Source: Adiantum capillus-veneris (lineage: Eukaryota > Streptophyta > Polypodiopsida > Polypodiales > Pteridaceae). Taken from it: a DNA stretch of 64,000 nt. Under the pieces are notes generated by a model. The model saw only the letters and a program-made list of their open reading frames with translations. It was not told the DNA's origin and ran no database searches. The DNA is taken from assembly GCA_014529385.2 (NCBI GenBank), contig CM043967.1, positions 129,063,182 to 129,127,181 on the forward strand, read 5' to 3'. Positions 23,217 through 35,600 of the stretch are shown here, in pieces; within the stretch, counting starts at the first letter, position 1, and each line of letters starts with the position of its first letter. Both the position numbers and the translations under genes were made by a program.

Positions 23217-25166
23217 AGTGTCAGTATCACTACCTTCCTCAATAATTGGTGCTAGTGGATCTAGCCTTGCCTTACACTCTCTTCGGTGGACACTAGGCTA
23301 CCTTGGTCACCTGCCACCTTCTGGTCTCTAACAATGTATCTTTCTGATCTTAAATTCATCAACCTTATCAATGCAATTTATCACAAATCCAATCACTCAT
23401 CTGGCCAAGGATCAGTTTTCGCACAACTTCTTGCTTTGTTGCTGAATATACATGTACACAAGCGTTTAATTTTGGAAATCGAATCAAAGCATTTATTTGC
23501 TAGAGGTTATCTTAGTAATGATTGGTATAAGTGGAGAGTTAATCTCAACCACTAATGTATTTTATACATTGCTGATGTTCTGGATTAGGTATGCTATCGT
23601 GGAACTGTACTTCCCTCGGATGTTGGTCAATTCACGCGAAAAAGTCTGAATTCAGTCTTTGCTTCGTCAAATGGAGAAACGAGGTCCAAATTCACTTCTT
23701 AAAGAAGTTCTGGAACCCTTAAGCCAAATGGAATCTCACTGTCTAAGCCCACTCAAATTTTATCTTCAGTAGGCCCCAATAGACATCCTACGCGTAGGAT
23801 GTCTCCTGCTTTGTTTTGCTTGGATTTTTGCACTATGGTTTCCCCTTGATGTGCTGAGTCTACAAATGTTTTTATTTTTTGATTTGGACACCTATAAGCT
23901 GGTCAATGGGTCAGAAATCTATTCCGACAGCCTCTTGCTGATCTTGATCAGTTTAATCAACTCCAATTTGGACCAAAATTCACCAGGAGGCTTGCCTTAG
24001 GCTATACAACACCTTGCTATGCCCACAGTCAGTATCTGGCTTTAAATTCTTGCTTTAGACATCCTACGCGTAGGATGTCTTTTTCATCAAAATGGCTTCA
24101 AATTCAAAACACAGGCTCCCCTTGAGTTGTTGATCACTTTGGTATGCTCAAAATTTGGTTTGGAGTCCAAAATCACACAGAAGATATCCTACGCGTAGGA
24201 TGTCTTTTTGGCCTGTTTGACCCCAGACTTGACTCACAGTTTCCCCTTGATGTCATTAACTCAGTGGTATGCTTAGATTTTGGTTTGGATTTCAAAAGTC
24301 CCCAATTTTAGCTTTTCTTGCCTTTTTCAGTCAAAAGTGCTAAAGTCTGCTTTGAACCCAATTTTCTCACCCAAATGAGATGAAACCCCTTTCAGTCACT
24401 CAATATATCATGCAAGACATGCTCATGCAGCCATCTTGTGGTTTTGGTTTTAAAATAATGCTTTGGCACAATTTGGGTAGGATGTCTGGCAATTTCAATC
24501 TATCTGGCCTTATCCCGTCAAGATATGGTCAAATTTCCACTTTCCAGTTGAAATTAGGGTAAACCCCACCTTATGAACACACTGGTTACCTCAAAATCCC
24601 AAAATTCCCACCAGATTAGCCTATAGATATCCTACGCGTAGGATGTCTCCTGGCTTGAAATTAATTTTTTTCCTGACAGAAATGCTCATGATGCTCTGTA
24701 GCTTTATCAGAAACACTCACAGTAACTTTTGGACTTCTCTTAGGCTTTCAAACACACTTTTGTGTCTTTTACAAACTTGTTATGACTTTACCAAGCAAGT
24801 ATACATACATGAAAAGCTCTAGATCCTAAATCATGATGTCTTACTTACTCTACTCCTACTTATCATGTGAAATGGTGATAATGGTGTTTTGGTTGCTTTC
24901 TGGCCTCTCCGGAATCTCAAGCTCTCCTCTCAGTGCTTCTACCACTCCAATTCCTACTTAAGAACTCGACTACTACCTAAAACTATCTTAGTCTACCTAA
25001 ATCTATCTAAGTCGAAGGATCTAAGACAGACACACGCTTCCTAGACTCCCTCTAAGACCTAGAGATTCCTCCACCCTTTGATCCTATCTAAATGTAAAAC
25101 AAGACTTTTGGCAAGCCAAAAATCCCTATCCTCAAGGATAAGTGTCGGTCACCTACCTAAGGTTTT
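23217..25166 (-). other. Gypsy-A leader with degenerate ~125-bp tandem repeats
   Basis: About 2 kb between gag and primer site, without coding potential. From about 23780 to 24660 it contains loose repeats that pair a palindrome with a CTCCCCTTGA..T and GGTATGCT.A.ATTTGGTTTGGA phrase. Two palindromes (24057 and 24182) are 125 bp apart. The rest (24660-25166) is plain AT-rich sequence. Confidence 0.6.
23781..24648. repeat. Palindrome array A, core ACATCCTACGCGTAGGATGT
   Basis: Four full copies of a 24-bp palindrome: 23781-23804 and 24057-24080 are perfect; 24182-24205 and 24625-24648 have one T-for-C change in the left arm. Half-sites TAGGATGTCT occur at 24478-24487 and 25528-25537, the latter inside the gypsy-A LTR. 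The centre CTACGCGTAG contains an MluI-type ACGCGT. A hairpin or a dimeric protein site are both possible. Confidence 0.9.
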
Positions 25167-25187
25167 CGTCCCAGGCAGCGGCGCCAA
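25167..25187 (-). promoter_or_regulatory. Gypsy-A primer-binding site (tRNA-Asp type)
   Basis: Directly after the LTR the minus strand reads TTGGCGCCGCTGCCTGGGA. This is close to the TGGCGCCGTTGCCGGGGA primer site known from Tat/Athila-type plant gypsy elements and matching aspartate tRNA. Confidence 0.8.
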
Positions 25188-26107
25188 TGTTGGACGGATA
25201 CGCCACAACGGACGTCAGCACAGCGAGAACTCACCTAACATATAATGTCAGCTAAGGACGAAGCTCGGCCCGCAGGCGCATGGAAGCAAGAATAAGGTGT
25301 CAACCTACACTCGACCGACTCCTAACTAATTCCTACAGAGGTCTCTACCAATTGTCTAAGTCACAGCCTTTAAGAATGCATAAGAGGAAACTTCTTACAA
25401 CGTTGTCTAGAGCCGAACACCCATCAAACATTCTCGAAACACCATAGAACTTGAAGGAGACCCTACTAATACCAATAGGTCGCTCTCCCTAAGGTCTATG
25501 AACCAAAACCCCAACCCAAAACACCTGTAGGATGTCTGGCCGAAATTTGCAAGTCTTCATTTCCGAAATCTAAAGTGCCTAATGTGTAGTTCTACTCATT
25601 GTGAACGCGTGGATATGCTACAATTCAAAATCAGACAACGTATGCTCACTCAATCACCAGATGAATCTCGTAGAAGGAGCTTGCAAAACCGGACCGTACG
25701 CGTGCACTGTAGGTATCGGCGCGTAGCTCTCATCGGGGGCAACACGCTGCACTTCTTCGCACTTGATTCCGACCACCGGTGCACACGTAGCATCAAGATG
25801 AATTTCACACTCTCTCTCGTAAACAATACGCTCACTCACAGACTTCAAAACTTGTTTTTAAAATGACAAAAGGTTTTTCATTAAGGTCAAAAAGTGGTAT
25901 ATATACCTTATAATACTCAAACCCTAAAGTTCCAAAATCAACCAACTACTCCATCTATCTATCAAAACTGGGATACAATATGGAAACTTCTGTAAGTCTC
26001 AATATTTACAAGGTGAAAAATCAGGTTTCCTCAATAAATGAATAATTACAAAAAAATGATAATCCTCCGAGTAGTTAGTCTTCGTGGGGTGTGTCCAGCT
26101 TCTAACA
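25188..26107 (-). repeat. Gypsy-A 5' LTR
   Basis: About 920 bp with plus-strand ends TGTTGGAC and TTCTAACA, an imperfect TG..CA inverted terminus. The left end abuts the primer-binding site. A TATATATA at 25898-25905 could be the promoter on the minus strand. The 3' LTR is missing from the window. Confidence 0.75.
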
Positions 26108-27161
26108 CTCAATCAAAGTCGAAGTCTTCTATCTCTTTTCATCTTCATCAAATTGGCAAACTTTCTCAAAGGAGTTGATAGGTAAGGTGTTTTTTTTACT
26201 TTTTTATTTTGTTGAATTTTTGTTTTTCATCTCTATGCCCAACCTATACCTCCATGTCTTCTACTACCACTATCTCTACGTCTATATCCATCTCTCTTGT
26301 GTCCTATTTGTTTCTATTGAAGGCATTCAAGCAACAAAGCTCTATCAACAACCTTTTTGTAAGAGAAAAACTAGTGCACAAGGTACATCTCTCCCTGAAG
26401 TATCCTTATTGCCTATGGGCAAGAATAGGGTTTGGAAGGGAAACTTATCTTCTTTTCACTTTTCTCATATCTATATTTTGCACATACTAGAGTTATCCTC
26501 GATGAATAATCCACATGATGTGAATTTCTATCGCTTTCACTCTGCACGATCTCTTGCAATTAACGTATGGATTAGCATAAAAAATAGTTTCAACAACATA
26601 TATTGTTTCTCTTTGGTTCAGAAAGTCTCAATGAAATACTTCTTTCACCGGATCCCATCATACTAACCCTTATAGACTATAAATTCTCTTTTGATATTAG
26701 TGTAGTTATCTTACTATGAACCAAGTACACACAATCAATATCAATCACAAGACAAAAGATAAAGCACAAGATTACAATATCAAAGAATAATTCATAGCCT
26801 GTTTGGTTGGCAAAGATTGTATGCCATTAATTCATCTATTAACCCTTTTATATTATCCATGATATGATACAACCATAGCCTTGATGTTTTCATCATTCTG
26901 TTTTTTTGATATTCTCTTTTGTGTCCTTTCTTTGTGTGTGTGAGTCCAAGAGGGAAAGAGTGGGCCTTCTTTGATTGCACTTCCTTCCAAACCCTAAACT
27001 TCATGGCATCTATGGTATAACTCCTTCATATAGTTTTTGGAGTTCTCTCACAAACTCTCACAACCAAAATCCCGGTGCTTTCTTGGCAAGACCGCAAACT
27101 TCTTGACGTTTTTTTGGTGTACTTGATACGAATATTCCAAGGTGAGAGTTTGTGGGTAACC

Positions 27162-28440
27162 ATGGGTGATCATGTGGAGCAACATAATATGCATTTTGAC
27201 CTAGAAACAATGCAAATGTTTCAAGCATTTGCAATGTTCATGAAACAACAACATGCCACTGGAAGAAGGGAGATTTTAGCAATCAAGGACTTACAAATGA
27301 TCATCAATAGAATGAATCAATTCAATGGCAAAGATGTAGCCAAGTGCTTTTGCAAGTATGTGAAGGAGATGGAGCTACATCGCATGTAAGAAGGTGAGAT
27401 GATTCAAAGATTTAAGCTAGTTGCTGCTCTAGAAATTAGGGAACATGTTAGGTCAATTAAAGATGGGCATGGGAGAAACTGGGACATTCTTAGAATGGGT
27501 AGTCAAGCCAAAGCAAGGACTATCAATAACAGAGCTACTTAGGGAATTGGAGTGGCACTATGCACCAGTCACAAGGATAGAAAAGGCCACACTAGATGTA
27601 GAGAAGATAGATCTTTTGTTACAAGCAGTAGGTAAAGAGTTTCAAGAAAATCTGGAGCTTCTTCTTGAAGATAACTATGTTGAGCAAGGACTAAAGACCA
27701 ATTACAATGAGGTTTGAAGGTGCTGTCTCACTGCTTGCCAAACGACAAAGAAGAAGGGACAAGATGATAGTAAACACTACAAGTCCTTCTACCTCAACTT
27801 CTGACAAAATCGTAAAGCCTACTTTTATAGCTCCTAGGTTTGATGATTCTATGCTAGATGAGCTTGTAAGGGAATGCGTGACTTAAAGGTGAAGCTTGCA
27901 AAGCTTGAAGAAAAATTCCAACCATCAGGGCCACATCCTAGGAAAAGAAAACATCCCAAAGAAGGTTTTCTTAATAGATGTATTTGGTATGATAGTAGAG
28001 ACCATGTAAGAAGAGATTATGATAGGTTTAGTGATGCTTTGAGAAAGATCCTTTTTTTTTTTAAGGATGGTAAAATCCACTTAAGAGAGACAGGTGGTCT
28101 ACCCTTGAGAAATAGCCCGGAATGCAAACCCTAGTTGAAGATATGGAAACTAACCATGCTGCCTCTTCAGTTGAGACAGCTACTTATGGAGTAGAAATTG
28201 AGCATCTTAGTGATGAAGAGGTGAGAGACCATCATGGTCGGCTTTGGCCAAATGTCATGCAATTAGCTAAAAAGAAGCTTACAAAAGAGATTCTACATGA
28301 AGCAGGTGATTGTATACATTTAGAAATAGGGTGGACTGATCCAATGGATTCAATGTATGTGCATGCCTACATTACAAACTACCAAATCCATGAAGCCATT
28401 GTAGAAGAAAAGTGTAGGCATTAAAATGGTGATGAAGGGC
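27162..28440 (+). pseudogene. Gypsy-B gag
   Basis: Begins MGDHVEQHNMHFDLETMQMF after the ATG at 27162. Frameshifts near 27440 and 27710 separate it from ITELLRELEWHYAPVTRIEK and later segments. A zinc knuckle survives only as CIWYDSRDHVRRDYDRF near 27979-28029, where two of the expected cysteines have become Tyr. A following acidic stretch (VEIEHLSDEEVRDHHGRLWP) resembles the region before protease. As seen, it could not bind RNA normally through this knuckle. Confidence 0.7.
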
Positions 28441-28828
28441 CTTCAGAAAGAGCTATAAGAAGTGGAGGGAGGAATGATGCAACACCTTTGCGAGCACCAC
28501 CAACATAAGAGGCACCTTCACCAGAAGTAATCATGGAGGAATCTACAACAAGGAAGAAAAAGGGAGCCAACAAAAGGTAAGCCAAAAGGACCATCTTACA
28601 AACATTGAGCTTGCTACTACAGACTTGAAGAAAGTTCTACAGGAGAGGATTTTGCATCCCAATATTGAGTTTATTTTGGGGGAGGTGCTTGGCATAGCCA
28701 AGCGTGAATTCCATTAGGAAATTTTGACATAATCTTGAGAGAAAGAAGAAAACACTTAGAGAGCATACATACCCACAAACTGGAGGCGATACTATGAATA
28801 CACAAGGCATATAGATGGTGATGGAGAT
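28441..28828 (+). other. Decayed spacer between gypsy-B gag and protease
   Basis: Weak coding fragments with several stops and no recognisable domain. Confidence 0.4.
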
Positions 28829-29857
28829 ATGGTGGGATGCTATCAATCTTCTTGGAATGTAAGGCAAGTACAATTTTCTAATGATGGGGAACAGTCTCAA
28901 AGTATTCCTAGGAGCCACTATTATAAAAGCCACTGGGCACGGGCTACTACAGAGACATTGATCAAGGTAGGTGATCTTGAAGAACCATTTTTTGTCTTAA
29001 TTGGCCATGGTTTTGAAATAAATATAATTTTAAAAAGTCTTTACAACAGATGCAAATGGCCAATGGACAACAGAACATGGTTGGATGGTCAGAGTGGCAA
29101 ACAATTCATCAGGTGCATTGTATGCAGCATGTCCAAAGTGTAAAGTTGACAATAGGTGATGTAAAGGTTGAGAAAAACTTCTTTATACAGAAAATGTCTT
29201 CATGTCATCTTATCCTTGGACAACCCTACATTGTGGGAGTTCAAATGGAAACAAAGTTAATGGTTCACCTTATTCCAGGATCCGAAGCAAAGATGGTAAA
29301 CGTGTTGTTCAATTTTTCACAGTTTGTGTAAACCATTAAAGAAATCGTGACAACCTTAGAGATCATCCTCTACCAAACGTGAGCAAAGAGTTTCATGACC
29401 ATAGGAAAATGATGGGTTTTGGCCAAGTACCATTGTAAAGCGGGATTGCAGTGATACAAAAAGAAAAAGGGTCTCGCTTGATCTTTAAATAAGTGAAACT
29501 TTCTCAACGGGCTCCTTGGTAACAAGAAATGGAACATTATATTTTACAAAACTTGAAGATTTGAAGAGATGTGAGAGGTAATATGTACGTAATGTACAAA
29601 TAGGCATGAAAGAGAGTGGGTTGCTAGAGCCTCTTGCAAATGTTTTGGGTTTGTGTGAGCAAGTTTCTTCTGTAGATATTATGGGTGAGCTTGATGCTGT
29701 AATAGAGTCTAGTTTGCATCTTGAAAATGAAGTTGTGAAAGTATTCTCTATGGAAATGTATTAATTCATAGAAGTCTCTAAAGAAAATCAATGTTTTAAG
29801 CAAACAGTTGGCCCAGAAGTCAATGTTGAAACTAGATACAAGAGTGTAGCAAAGAAG
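28829..29857 (+). pseudogene. Gypsy-B protease and spacer
   Basis: Around 28940-29020 the frame reads TETLIKVGDLEEPFFVLIGHGFEINIILKSLY, a retropepsin-like layout whose active-site Asp-(S/T)-Gly triplet has drifted to GHG. A second frame at 29110-29330 carries KLTIGDVKVEKNFFIQ and HLILGQPYIVGVQ, matching the C-terminal half of such proteases. The two halves are in different frames. 29336-29857 is a degraded spacer without a domain. Confidence 0.6.
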
Positions 29858-30960
29858 GTGAAACCAATAGCTTTACCCTTACCACCCAACAACAGGGAAA
29901 TGATTGAGCAGGCTTCTTTGCAACCAAGTTTGAGGAATCCTAAAAAGATTCAGCACACCTTCACAAAGGAGTTTTTTCAAGAGTTGCAAATTGGTTGCGA
30001 GGAGTTTCTAACACAAGAGGAGACAAAGTTCTTCAAAGAAATGCTTTCAAAGCATGGTAAGACTTTTGCATTTGAGCCACATGGGATAGGATGTGTTGAT
30101 CCTTCTATTGTAGCCCCTATGGTAATTTTTACAATACCTCATGTGCCTTGGAATCTGCGGCTTATTTTGGTTCCAAAGGCTCATTTACCTAAGTTAGTAG
30201 ACCTATTGAATGAAGAGATAAAATGGGTATTCTAGAGCCTTCTTGTGCTCCCTACTCAAATAGATGGTTCATAGTTCCAAGGAAGAATGGTTCTATGCGC
30301 TTCATCCAAGATATGCAACCAATGAACAAGGTGACAATTAGAAATTTAGGTACAAGACCGATTGTGGATGAGTTTGTAGAGGTGTTTCAGGGAGGAAAAT
30401 CTACTCAATGGGGAACCTCTACTCAGGGTATGATCAATCTCAGCTTGCAATAGAAAGCAGAGACTTGACATCCATGAGGACACCTTTAGGTTTGGTAAGA
30501 ATGTGTACCTTGAGATAGGGAGCAACCAACTCGGTTGCACATATGAAGAATGGGATGAATAAGGTCTTACGTGACTTTATTCCTCAAATCATAATGCTTT
30601 TGATTGATGGTTTGCCTATCAAAGGATGTAAAAAAAGTGAGAAAGATGAAGCTTTGGATCTTAGGGGATCTCACAGGTTTGTGGTACATCACATAAATGA
30701 TTGTGATAAAATTTTGTCTAGGTTCAAAGAAGTGAATCTTACTTTGTCAGGGAAAAGTCTATGTTTGGTGTCAACTAAGTGCTCATTATGGGGAACATGT
30801 GTGGGACATATGGTAGGAAACCTTGTCCAACAAAGGTAGATTCCATCCAAAGAATGAAAGAAACATGCACTAGCATCACTAAGGTTAGAAAGTTTCTGGG
30901 AGCATGTGTCTTTTATGGTATTTGGATTCCACATTATGCACATGTAGTTGATCCTCTTTA
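29858..30960 (+). pseudogene. Gypsy-B reverse transcriptase
   Basis: Motifs in order across several frames: a lead-in with EETKFFKEMLSKHGKTFAFE, then GILEPSCAPYSNRWFIVPRK and GSMRFIQDMQPMNKVTIRN, then TPLGLVRM and NGMNKVLRDFIPQI. The catalytic region reads MLLIDGLPIKGC, where the usual (F/Y)xDD has become IDG. The thumb/connection region contains MCGTYGRKPCPTKVDSIQ and KVRKFLGACVFYGIWIPHYA. With stops, frameshifts and loss of a catalytic Asp it cannot function. Confidence 0.8.
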
Positions 30961-32085
30961 TTAATTTTTTAGAAAGAATCAAAAGTTTAAATGGACATAA
31001 GTACATGTAAAAGCCATGAAAAAGCTAAAGGAGTTGCTCCAATCAGCACCAACTTTGAGAAAGGTAGACTATGAGTGTCAAAGGCCACTAATTGTGATAG
31101 TAGAAACCAGTCCTACAGAAACTTGATGGGAAATAGGTCAAGATGATGAAGAAGGACACAGGTATGTGGTGAGATTTGGAGAAAAGGTACTAAGTGCTCG
31201 CCAAAGAAACTATCCATAGATAAAGAGAAAGTTATGGGGTATGGTTACAGCTTTGAAAAATGCGAAAGAGTATTTAATTGGTGCATGTGTGGTTGTAGAA
31301 ACAGATTGTCTACCACTTCTTGGGATGATTACAAGCTTCTCAACACCAGAACATTATAGGTAAATACAATACAGTGGCAGATATGCTATCAAGGGAAAGG
31401 TATGAATATGAGTCATACATGATTGATGAGGGAGATGATGCATGCACAAAGTTCTATTCTATCTCTCATGTCAAAGGTAACAATGTGTGTATGACTATTC
31501 CACTTGAATTGTGCTTGAAAGAGTCTACGAAGGTAATTGGCTTCTTATTGAAAACTACTTGAGTACTCTAACAAAACACGATGATTGGTTTGAACAAGGA
31601 TTCAAGAGGATATGTAGAAAAGCATATGGGTCCTTTTTTAGGGATGGTTACTTGTGAACAAAAGTGTGTTACACCACAAAGGGTTATATGTAAAAAGGAG
31701 ACTCAAGTAAATCTCATGAAAGAGTTTCGTGAGAGTCTATAGGATGGACACAGGGGTGTGTGGGAAACCTTCTCCAAGTTGAAAGAATAACATTGGTGGA
31801 AGGGTATGTATAAAGATGTATCTCAATTGGTAGAGTCATTTGTAACTTGTCAAATGTATTGAAATGTCCAACATCGTGATGCATTGCACCCTACATATCC
31901 ACTAGCCATGCACTATAGATGGGTTGTGGATCTAGTCACAATGCCTTGAGGACTGTAGCAGATGAGATATTTAGTTCTTGCACAAGAGGACCTAACTAAC
32001 CAGGTCTAAGGGCAAGCATTAAGAGCTAAAACCACAAAAGCTATGTGCAAATTCCTTCTTGATGAGGTGTTTTCCATTATGGTTG
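30961..32085 (+). pseudogene. Gypsy-B RNase H and integrase start
   Basis: RNase H reads (C)QRPLIVIVETSPTET..EIGQDDEEGHRYVVRFG from about 31078, then KNAKEYLIGACVVVETDCLP. Compared with the minus copy, about 57 bp are missing after FSTPE near 31350; it then resumes ADMLSRERYEYES. Integrase N-terminal sequence follows at about 31750-31960 (SQLVESFVTCQMY, HRDALHPTYPLAMHY). Homology ends at about 32085 in the middle of integrase. Confidence 0.8.
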
Positions 32086-32606
32086 TCTTACCATGTGGCG
32101 AGCAAGATTTCTCGAGCGAAGGAAAATCCGAGTAAATGAATAAAGAAACCAAATGGGCTTCGTTAGGAAAGATGCATGAAGATCCTACTTAAAGCCCCAA
32201 GTGATAGCAATAACACTATTCAAAATGAGAATCTTTTCTTGAATCCGTAAGTAATCGTAGCAATAGCATTGTTCAAAATTAGACTTTAGATTCTTTTGTG
32301 TAGTTGAGGCTTGATATGTAGAGCAATGAGAAACCCAAGCAGGTAGCAAAGCTATTACAAGCCATGCAATGATCCACAACTACATTTAACACCATAATTT
32401 TAATTTTAATGAAGTCAACAATGCTCATACATCTACAAAGTTTCTAAACTATATTAAGAGACAATTGTCATATCTTATACCCAAAAAAGAGAGATTTCTT
32501 CAGGATTGTAAGATAACAAGTGGAATATTTAGTGGAATATAGAGGGAAGCATGTCATGCCTCGACACTCTAACAACAAAAACAAATGCTACGGCTCTATC
32601 TCGTGA
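32086..32606. other. No gene seen between gypsy-B and the methyltransferase pseudogene
   Basis: AT-rich sequence with no recognisable coding, repeat or terminal structure. An internal partial repeat (TCAAAAT.AGA.TCTTTTC phrases with GTAGCAATAGCA.TGTTCAA) appears at about 32205-32285. Confidence 0.4.
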
Positions 32607-35600
32607 CTATGAAGAGTCACACTCATCATCAATAAAGACATTGCGCCTCTGACACTTCTTGTGGGTGTCAAAATCGTATCATATATCAGAAGCCATGGTT
32701 TTTGCAATCTCCTCAGCATAAATTGGCAACACACTTCCATACAAAAAGAAAAAGGTAAGTCTCACAATCCACATATAATCAATACATAACCTACATCATT
32801 GAAACACAAGAAATATCAAATTGTTGTTTGAATCATTATCCATAATTTCCAAATACTGAATAATGATACCAAAAAGTGACAAAATAGCATAAAAGTATGA
32901 TGGAAACATAAAATAGGGGGGGAAAATGAAGTGTAAGGTGGACTCTCACTAGTCATCAAAGGGGTTGACACGCGAAGGCATGTCACCCACATCATCAACA
33001 TCAAGAGAGGTGGAGACCCCCTCTCTGCTTCGCTTTTTAGGGCAAAATAATGGTTGCACATAATCTGAAATCAAAGTGTCGTCACTGTCGACTGCTGCAC
33101 ACACCCGCCATGTGCCTAAACATGCTGCCAATACGGGTGCTGTACCACATCCCAACTCCAAACAAAGACCTCCAGGCCTACAAAGAAGCTCCACAAAACA
33201 TGCAATAAAAGAATGACTTCGTTGCAAGCCACCACGCCATGGCTCTTTGGATGATGATCTCGCTAGAGAAGACTCTGGGAGATGGTGCATCATGTAAGAA
33301 TCCAAAGGTTGCATGCCAAGTCGATTGAATAGCGAAGTGCTCTCAACCACAAAGCAAGGTGGTTGCATGCCAACCCTATGCACCATAAGTAAGAGAGAAC
33401 AATGGCACTACACCACCACATAGACAATTAGAACAATAAAAATAACAATAATACACCAAAATGAGAAACAAACAAGTTAATTATGTAGAAGAGCATTACC
33501 TCAATCTGACCACCAAAGCTATTACCATAACCATAAGCTCCATGATGAAGGACTACAATGCGACGATGAATAGCCATCTCTGATGCACGACAAAATCTCT
33601 CAACCCAGCCAATGGTATCTCCTGCAAAAGTTTTCTAAAGTCACAATAAAAAACATACAACAAAAATATAGACAAGTATGGCATAAAATTATGATTGAAG
33701 CACAAACCTGTCATAGAGACCATGATCAACAACGTCCCAGAGTCTGACAAAGTCAAATATGCAAGTTGCATGCTTGCACGAACATGATCCTCACTACAAA
33801 TATCCCAAAGGGGCACAACAGGGGAGGCTAAGTGGGAACCACCAAAGGGAAGATCCAATCTTAAATGTCAATAGAAAATTTACTTACATGCGATACATAT
33901 GATCTCTTTCTTTAAACCATAAGATGCTCTAGTAATCTTGTCTGCTTCAAGCAAGGAAACCCATAACAGTTTGCTCAAGACAGGAGCATCATGCATAGCA
34001 ATCAAGTTCAGTTTCTCAAGCGTAGCCCAACTATCAGGACCCCACTTGAGTGCAAGAACTCGAACCATCCAATCCGGTCCAAGATTCAGATCAACAATAT
34101 TCAGCAACTACAGTATTTGAGCAACGTGAATAAAAATCCAAGTTTGAACAACTATTACACTATGTGCAAAAAACCTAAACATAAATAATCCAACCACCTT
34201 TCCAATGCACTCTCCATATTCTAGTGCTAAATCATTCAATATCTTCTCCTCCTCTTTTATAAGTTCTTCATTTGTCATTGTCTGCCTAACTTGCTCTATT
34301 CTTTGGCTAAATTCCTTGGACATTTGAACCTTCAACACATACTAAAAAATAAATAATTTGCAAAAAAACAAACACATACTCTTTGGCTCAATTACTTGGA
34401 TATTTTATCCTTCAACACATAATTTTCAAAAATACCAAACACAAGATCTTTCTTGAAAAGCAAGCCAGAGACACTTACATCGTATAAGAGATTTCCCAAG
34501 TATCGACGAGTAAGTGGATACCAAGGCTCCACACCCTTCGAGTATTTCTTACGGACTGCATCAATCAACTTTTGATCTTTTTCTGGAAGCCCCGTTACAT
34601 AAGCTTCATGATCTGCTGCACAAATGTGGGAGCAGTTGACAAGCTCATCCCTAAGATGGGTGACCACAAGAGCATGTGTGTTCATGCTATTCCAAGTTCA
34701 TATACAATACATACAAAGTCAGAAACATAACTTAGGCATTTTGTGCTAAAATATATAGAAGGTCATAAAACTTACAAATTCATTCTTTGCAAGCTACTAA
34801 GAAGAGCTATCTCTGGCACTCGTGTAGGATCAATAACTCTACAAAGCACACTACAATGCTTTTCTCAATCAGTGGAGAATCTCTCTTTAATAGCAGCCGT
34901 CCAAGCTACCGTTCTATGATTACCCTCCCAAACATAGAACATTTTATTAGAGAGAACTTGAAGATTTGGTCTTTTAGAAAGATCAATTTCAAACTCTTTA
35001 TGTATATCAACCCATATTGGGTCCCATGAAGTAAGAAGGTCCTCTGCAAAATAGATAAGCATAGACAGAAAAGCATACTCAACTACTATTTATGAGAACG
35101 ACAAAAAACACAGTAGAAACAGACAGTAGGAAAGATCAAAGTAGAGAAATGAAATACCTGTAACTTAAGCTTCCTCCTTCTTGCAATTCCAAATTGAAAC
35201 AATAAAAGCTCCTTTTTCTTGCATGTAGCCCTCCTTTGCAAAAGAAGATTTCAATCCACTAACATCGTCTCTTAAGACTCTCACCCTTGCATAGGGGATC
35301 AATCGACATAAAGGAATTGGTGGACAATAAAAACAACTAAACATGCAAGTACATTGAAGAATATCTTGTCCTCTATGCATGTAAAGCTTGTGTTCATCCC
35401 CTATCTCTGTATCTACTGCTACTTCATCTCCTACGACATAAGGCACTATTTGTAAACATGCCTCTTGTGGGGCAAGAGATTCATCAACTTCATTTATGGA
35501 CCCAAGCCCCAAATCTTGACTTTGCATCTCCTCTTCTTGTGTCTCCAAACCTTCTGTCATATCTGTGACAGATACAACACTTATTTGATCACTTCTCTCT

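Larger units (their letters stand above)
3675..26107 (-). mobile_element. Gypsy-A: Ty3/gypsy retrotransposon split by two copia elements
   Basis: Reading right to left on the minus strand: LTR (25188-26107), primer-binding site, ~2-kb leader, gag in several pieces (23216 down to about 12835), aspartic protease (12835-12033), linker and RT-RNase H (6478-3921), and the N-terminal zinc-finger region of integrase (to 3675). Copia-2 separates two parts of gag, and Copia-1 lies between protease and linker. The integrase core and 3' LTR are missing, because the element stops at the CGTATA-rich sequence at 3674. The RT before integrase order and the Asp-tRNA-type primer site identify Ty3/gypsy. Stops and frameshifts in every domain make it inactive. 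It is the host of the two copia insertions and therefore older than them. Confidence 0.9.
26108..32085 (+). mobile_element. Gypsy-B, plus-strand copy, decayed
   Basis: A second Ty3/gypsy family, plus strand. 26108 to about 27070 is probably LTR: its first ~290 bp match the reverse complement of 36380-36665. It is followed by gag (27162), protease (28829-29335), RT (29858-30960), RNase H (31045-31565) and the start of integrase (31600-32085). The left end is cut by the gypsy-A LTR at 26107 and the right end stops in mid-integrase at about 32085. Many stops and frameshifts place it as older than the copia insertions. Confidence 0.85.

Noticed and set aside
26175-26666. Plus-strand ORF of 163 codons
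   Set aside because: It lies in the LTR part of gypsy-B, is hydrophobic by AT-rich composition, and its counterpart in the other copy is not conserved as protein.
27111-27140. Primer-binding site for gypsy-B plus copy
   Set aside because: Sequence near the LTR end does not match any tRNA 3' end I know well enough to claim.
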